From Diploptera punctata (lineage: Eukaryota; Arthropoda; Insecta; Blattodea; Blaberidae): a DNA stretch of 64,000 bases. The notes under the pieces are model-generated. The model had not been told where the DNA came from. It saw only the letters and a program-made list of their open reading frames with translations, and ran no database searches. The stretch is taken from NCBI GenBank assembly GCA_030220185.1, contig JASPKZ010007540.1, forward strand, positions 20,822-84,821. The letters run 5' to 3'. Positions 39,801 to 47,000 of the stretch are shown piece after piece; position 1 is the stretch's first letter, and every line of letters starts with the position of its first letter. The position numbers and the translations under genes are program-made.

Positions 39801-42800
39801 GATCATAAAATACATATACTCCTAATGTCTGAAGGATACAAAAACACCAGTAAATTTTAAATATTTGTTACAATTTAATTTATGAAAGTGTGTATAAATT
39901 TAAAAAAAAAGATAATTTTAACTAACTCCCATATCTGCTTTTTTTGACGGTTGTATTTTTACAGTGAAAGATCATCACTCTTTTGACCAAGGTACATTTT
40001 TCGTCTGCTTATTGCCTTCGACCTGTCCTGCATGGGTAACCCTTTCGACAGCAATGCTACCGTTGGCATAGCTCTTGGGGCTATTTAAGCATGCAAGCCA
40101 CTCTACCACAACAAGGTAAAGATACCATGGACTTTCAGATAATTATTACATTTATAATTTTTTTTAGTTGTATTTGGTAGCTTACCTGTTTCCACTCGTA
40201 CATCAGGACCTGGGTTCGGTGCAACTAGATAATCAAGAGGACCTGCTCCAGGCAAGAAGCCGTCATTTGGACTCTCTGCATAGATACGTGCTTCAAATGC
40301 ATGTCCCCGCAGATTTATCTCATCTTGTGTGAGTGGTAATTTTTCACCTCCAGCTACCTGCAAGCATTCATACACAAATAAATAAATAAATTTGTCTTCC
40401 TCTCCTAATCCTATTATTATCATCTTACAGTCCACTGTTGTGGTCTCGAGGTAGTGTGCTGCCTTGTCGCGCAGTGGGCCCGGGTTTGATCCCCGGTCGG
40501 GACAGTTTTTCTGGGTGAGGTTTTAATCGGGGTTTTTCCTCACCTGTAAGACAAATGTCACAAAACTTTAAGGCCCAAACGGTCCCCAAAATCATATGGC
40601 CATCATCATCCTTATCATTATCATCATCATCATCATCATCATCCTTCACCGGTGTGGAAAGCAACGGGAAGCTACCACACCTACAATTCCCTAGTAAAGC
40701 TACAAAAGCATAGCATGAAAATGTTATGATTGCAGTGACGGACCTGCCCTCAGGCAGAATTACTATGGATGGATGGATCATCTTACAAAGGCAAAGCATT
40801 AACAGCTAATTTTTTTTTAGCTACCATTTTCAGTTACTTAAGTCCTGGCTTCCTATAATTTTTTTTTTATCTTGTTTCTATTTTTCTCGATGTAGATCGT
40901 CTCTCAGTGAAATGATCTCTCCCTAATTCAATGAATTTTGAAGTTCCCATGGAGGATTTAATTATGAGGTTCGTCTGCCCAACACCAGAAGAAAAGAATA
41001 CTATGCATCAGTCATCTCAACAGTTAATTTTTATTAACTTTTTAGGAATTAACACATGAGGTATTATTTATTTAAGTAAAAGTTTATCACCTCACCTCAT
41101 ATTCTTCTTCTTCTTAGACGAGTTTCAGGATCTTCTTTGGTTCCATCCTCAGTATTTTCACAATCATTATTATGTCATCTTGAAGAGCTCTGCTCCCTCC
41201 GTTGGTAGACTAAAGAACCTCGAAATCAAATTATTTTCCCCAGGATGATTTGATTTGATTTCAAGGTTCTTCAGTCTACCAACAGAGGGAGTAGGAGGAG
41301 GCTCTTCAAGATGACATAACAACAGTCGTGAAAATATTGAGGATGGAACCAAAGAAGGTCCTGTAATTGGTCTTAAAGAAGAAGAAGAAGAAGAATGAGG
41401 TGAGGTGATAAAATTTTACTCAAATAAAAAGTCAATTTTTAGCTGAAAATGAAAGAAAAATATTTGATACAATTTTTTTTATAGATAGAGATAGATATTT
41501 AACAGATAAATCCATAAATCCCAGATTTATGGGGATGATGATAGTCCTGTAATCGGTCTTAAGAAGAAGAAGAAGAATGAGGTGAGGTGATAAAATTTTA
41601 CTCAAATAAAAAGTCAATTTTTAGCTGAAAATGAAAGAAAAATATTTGATACAATTTTTTTTATAGATAGAGATAGATATTTAACAGATAAATCCCTGAT
41701 TTATGATGATGATGATAGCCATTATATTAAGAATGTGTTAGTACTAACCTTGAGTTGCCATTCAACGAGATCAGTATTGGTGACCATCTCAGTTATGGGA
41801 TGTTCTACTTGTAGACGTGTGTTCATCTCCATGAAGTGGAATGCATGTGTGTGTCGGTCTAGAATGAACTCGACTGTGCCTGCTCCTACATAACCCACTG
41901 CATGAGCTGCTCTCACTGCAGCCTGCCCTAGCTCATTTCTCAGACTCTCTGATATACCAGGCTGTGGAAGAATACAACTGAACAATGAGAAGAGATTTTT
42001 TTGTTTTGTGAGACTTGTTCAACAGAATTTTAAGTTCCCTGACTGCATCTAATTTAAAAATAATTACACTTATTGTAAAAAAAAAATTACTTATTTTATT
42101 ATTATCAAATAAAAAGGACAGTATGAGGTGAGTGATAAAAAAATTCTACCTTAATTAAAAAAACAATGTCTGACATCTTAAGTGTCATAGGTAGAGCAGA
42201 AACGACATAGAACCATTTCTCTTCCATACACAATAAAAATTATCTAGTGGCTTAGTGGTTAGACAACAAAATCAGGCGATTCTGGTAACAAATTTTGGAA
42301 TGGTCTTACTCTGTAATATCAGGACTGTAAATAAACAAAATTCTGTATGAGTGGAATGTGGTTGAATTAATCTGGTAGTTATATTGAATAATTGAGACAT
42401 TTTGTCTGTGCATTCTTACCTCTTATGGTTGTTTTTGTCGAACATATGTTTCAAGGCTTCTGAGCCCCATCATCAGTGATTACAGACTGAATTTTCTCAA
42501 GTTGTCAGCCCTGATTCTTGATTCCTGCTCTCTCTGCCTCTGGGTCCAATGAATTTACTAATGAGGTTCCTTTCTCTGGAAATTTCAAAATTCATAATTC
42601 TTTCCTTGTTCTTCTGTATGTAGATTTTCTCCCATATGGTGAGTTTATTTTTGTTTTTCAACTGTTTTAATAATTTTTTTACATCTATTTTGTGTTTTTC
42701 TGACCAAACGTGAGCAGCCACAGTAGAGTTTCCTACTTCCCCTCTTATATTGAAAATAATAATCTAGTAGTCATCATCATCATCATCATCCTCTTGTCAT

Positions 42801-43945
42801 GTCCTTCTTTCGGAAGGTCAATTACAAATATGCCTCCAACCATTTCTATCTTTAGTTCTTTACAGTCATATCCTTTTTCTTGTAAACTATTCTTCACTTG
42901 ATTAATCCATCTTTCTTGTGGTTGATTTCCTTGTATCTTGAGGTTTTGTGGTAGTCTTTCCTTTTCCATTATTTTTAAATGACCAAATCATTTTAATCTA
43001 ATTTTTTCTATGTCTGTTGTTAATTTTTCTACATCTAATGTCTCCCTGATTTTGTTGTTTCTTGTTTTATATCTCCTTGTTTTATGTACCATTCCACGTA
43101 AGAATTTAATTTCTGTAGCTTGGATTCTGCTCAATTCCTTCTTTGTATATGTCCAAATCTCAGATGCATATGTTAGAACTCGCTTGAAATAAGTTTTATA
43201 CATTGCCATTTTACTCTTGATGGGTATATCTTTATTTCAGATTAATTATTTAGTTAAATTATAGACTTTTAGGGTCACATGTTTGGACGCATTAGACAGT
43301 AAAATGCCTTCTCTGCTGAGCAAGTTGTATGCTAATACGATTTTGCTTACTCAGAAATCTGTTCATGCGATAAATAATTGGTTAAATTTGTAAGCTACCT
43401 GCGGAGGTACCTTACATGAGCAACTCAAATTAAAATCCCGAAGGGAACCGATGGTAATCGATGTACTTTGCTGCTTTATCCAACATTTATCCAAGATGTC
43501 GGACCTTGAAGACTTCGATCATGTTTTCGGTATACACGGAGAAGAGGAATTTGATAGAGTCTACCAAAGAATTCAACTGGAAGAACAGGAGAATCGGCGT
43601 AATATTGCGTGTCGCAGACGTGTTTGTATACGGTATTATTTGCGGGATGCAAGCATAAATGCATTCCTCTATAGCAGACGAAAATAACGGAAGTGGTTTT
43701 ATCGCTGAGAATTCTGGGTAATTCGTTGCCAATATTACGAAAACGTCGACGCTCGTGCATGACCGATAAGTCGGCCGTTAATTCGTTCTCAGCAATTGCT
43801 CACGGTGAATCAGCTCACTAGTGATTGGAAGTAATTTGAGTAGAGAGTAATGTTCTAACATACGACCCTTAAACTTTTCTCTGTTCTTTTACTTATCTCA
43901 GTCTGAATTTTTTAAACAAATTAGTAGTATTAGAAATAAATTAAA

Positions 43946-44004
<59 letters not shown>

Positions 44005-47000
44005 TAATTTAAATTCAGAAGATTCCTTTTTCATTGTGTAGAATGGTAAAAAAAGCATAAAAATAAACACTGATTATCCATATCCAGTCTCTGGTGTATC
44101 ATAAAAAAATTATATCTATGTAATCGTGACAAATGCAAAAGACTTCTCTTTGTTATGAACCTGGTCAAATAAGTTTGGATAATTACAAAACAATAAAATT
44201 TGCAATTATCATAATACAAATAAGACATTATTACTGTGATCCCTTAGTTTTAAACATAGAAATTTTGATAATGTAGAATAAGAATGTACTTACAGCTGGT
44301 GCTTCCTCAATGACTTTCTGATGTCGTCTCTGAACACTGCAGTCACGTTCAAACAAGTGAACATAATTACCATGATGGTCACCAAATATTTGCACTTCTA
44401 CATGTCTTGGCTCTTGTACAAATTTTTCCAATAGCATTGCCTCATCACCAAATGATTTTAGAGCTTCACGCTTAGCCGATTCGAGTTGGGATTCAAATTC
44501 AGAAGCTGAAAATGCAATTCTCATGCCCTAAAACAATTAAATAATTAAATTGTGATTGAATAGCACAGGAATGAGAGTTATCCAATAGTTTATAGTGTAT
44601 TAATAAATTACAATAGGAAGTGACGTATTACCTCATAAAATATGTTTTCTGGATGTGATTCAATACGCCTGCATTTCATCATTGCTTATCCAGACTGTTG
44701 AATTTTATGTTGTCGGCTCTGGATGTTGACTCCCACTCCTTCTTTTGATAGACCAAAGAACTTGTAAATCAAATCCTTTTCCCCAGGAATTTCAAAATTC
44801 ATGATTCTACTTCTATTCTTCTGGATGTAGATCTTCTCTTAAATGGTGAGTTATTTTGTATTTTTTAACAGTTTTAAATAGTTTGTGTTAATATCAATTT
44901 TATGTTTTTCTAACTGAACATGAGCAGCTATTGCAGATTTTTTTCATTTTTTACATTTTTAATTGAAAAGATGAACTCTAGCAGGAATTTTTTAACCAAA
45001 CTAAGTTGCACTTCATATAATAAAGTTTGGAATTTTTACATTATGAGGTTTCTTAATAAGAATCAAATGAATCGTGAATTCTTCTTACCTCGTACATCTA
45101 TTTTTTAATAGAGAACTGCAGTATCGGGAAATATCATTCCCATTGTCAGCTGTTGTCATGACTGTCAATTTTTCATTATGCAGGTAATTTTCTAAACTGA
45201 CATTTGGTTTTGATTTGAAAACTGTGTAATCAAATTTGGTTCATCCAGAACTCAAAATTCATGGTTCTAGTATGGTTTTTTTGAATGTATATCATTCCCA
45301 AACTGTTAATTCCAGAGGTTTAGATATATATTTCAAAAGTTTTGTTTTTTTTTCAATTCTATGATTCTCTAATAAATTATGAGCTCCTATTGCTTATTTT
45401 ACAATTTCACAATTTTTTATGTTTCTAAAGTGTTGTTTTTTGCGAGTGTCTAAATTCCTTTTTGTTTTTCATGTGGTTAGCACATCGTCTCAAAGTACCT
45501 ACACAGAAAGGCTGGAAATATGAGATGCTAAAGATGGTGAAATAGTTAAACTAGATGTGATTATACTCACTTTGCCACCACCTCCTCGCACAGCCTTTAT
45601 CATGACAGGAAAACCTATTTGTTCTGCTTCATGTTTAAGTTTTGCAAGTGATTGATCACTTCCATGATAACCTTTGATAATGGGAACTCCAGCTTCTGAC
45701 ATGATCGCTTTAGAAGTACTGCAAATTACAAAACACATTACAGTTATAATGAACTTTAATAAACATTTAGCACAACTATAATAATGTTTGTGTCCTGCGC
45801 CATAGCTGAATGGTTAAGGCAGGAAGTCTTGGCGCAGAGCTACGGGACTTGCGCTGGTTCGAGTCTCCATGGGGGAAGAATTTTTCTCATGGTATTTCGG
45901 CCAGTGTGGGACCGTACCCACCCAGCATCATGAGGCATTTGGGTAGCTACAATAAGTAGCAGTTCCAGGTTGAGAAAACCAGTTATAATGGCTGGGGACT
46001 CGACATGCTGACGTGTGACCCCTACACTGGCTAATGATCATCTACCTCTGTGATTGACACATGTGGATGTGAGACCAGCAGCCGACTAGTAGACTAAGGG
46101 CCTTCTAGGCTTGTCACGCCATGGAATTATTATTATTTTTGTAATTATTGTTCCTAGTTATCTTAATTCACCCACTTCCTCAACATTTCCCTCCTATATC
46201 ATTAAATGTCTATTTTTTTTATATAATTTATTCTATGTGTGGCCATATAAGCCTATTTAGTTTTATTGATATTTACTTCCAATCCCAATTTCTTAGTGTT
46301 ACTTAATAGGATGTGTGTGTTGGCCTTAGTATCTCCTTGCTATCACCTATTAATACTACATCAGTACATACTAACAGCTTATTAGATTTAATACCATTGA
46401 GTTGTATGCCTTCTTTATCCTCTAAAGAATTGGTGGCATGCTCTAGTACAAAACTGAATATTAGATGAGATAATTATTTCCTAGCATTATTTATTTATTT
46501 TTTGTAACTTACTTCTTAAGTCGGTTGCCACGATGATATGATATGTAGGTGACAAATAATAATAATAAAGCTCCAGGAAAATCCTTATACCTAAGCTTAA
46601 CCCTTTAGGTGCCATCAGCTGATTAGATCGGCTCTGATGCTTCTGTCCATTACCTGCCAGACACTGTACTTAAACTACAGTGCAGTCAGTATAGCATTGG
46701 ACAGCAGACGCAGGGTTTGTGCTATGCGGTGATGAAGGCTTACACGTGCAGATACAGGACTTGAAATGTGCTCAGATCAGCAGTATACAAGCACATCCCA
46801 TGTATTCACAGTTGCAATCAGATTGTGTGCTTCGAATGGATAAGGTGCTCGCTCGCTTTTCCTTGTATACTGAATGGCGTGTGTATAAGTTATTTCAATT
46901 TTAAAATTTGTATCTTATAAAACAGGCGTGTATAAGTGTAAACTGAACGATGTGTGTATAAGTGTAAACTGTATAATGGCTAATAATTTTTTTACTGAAC

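Noticed and set aside
40425..40799. 124-codon minus ORF with poly-Asp
   Set aside because: Antisense to a SINE; the Asp run is its TCATCATC simple repeat.
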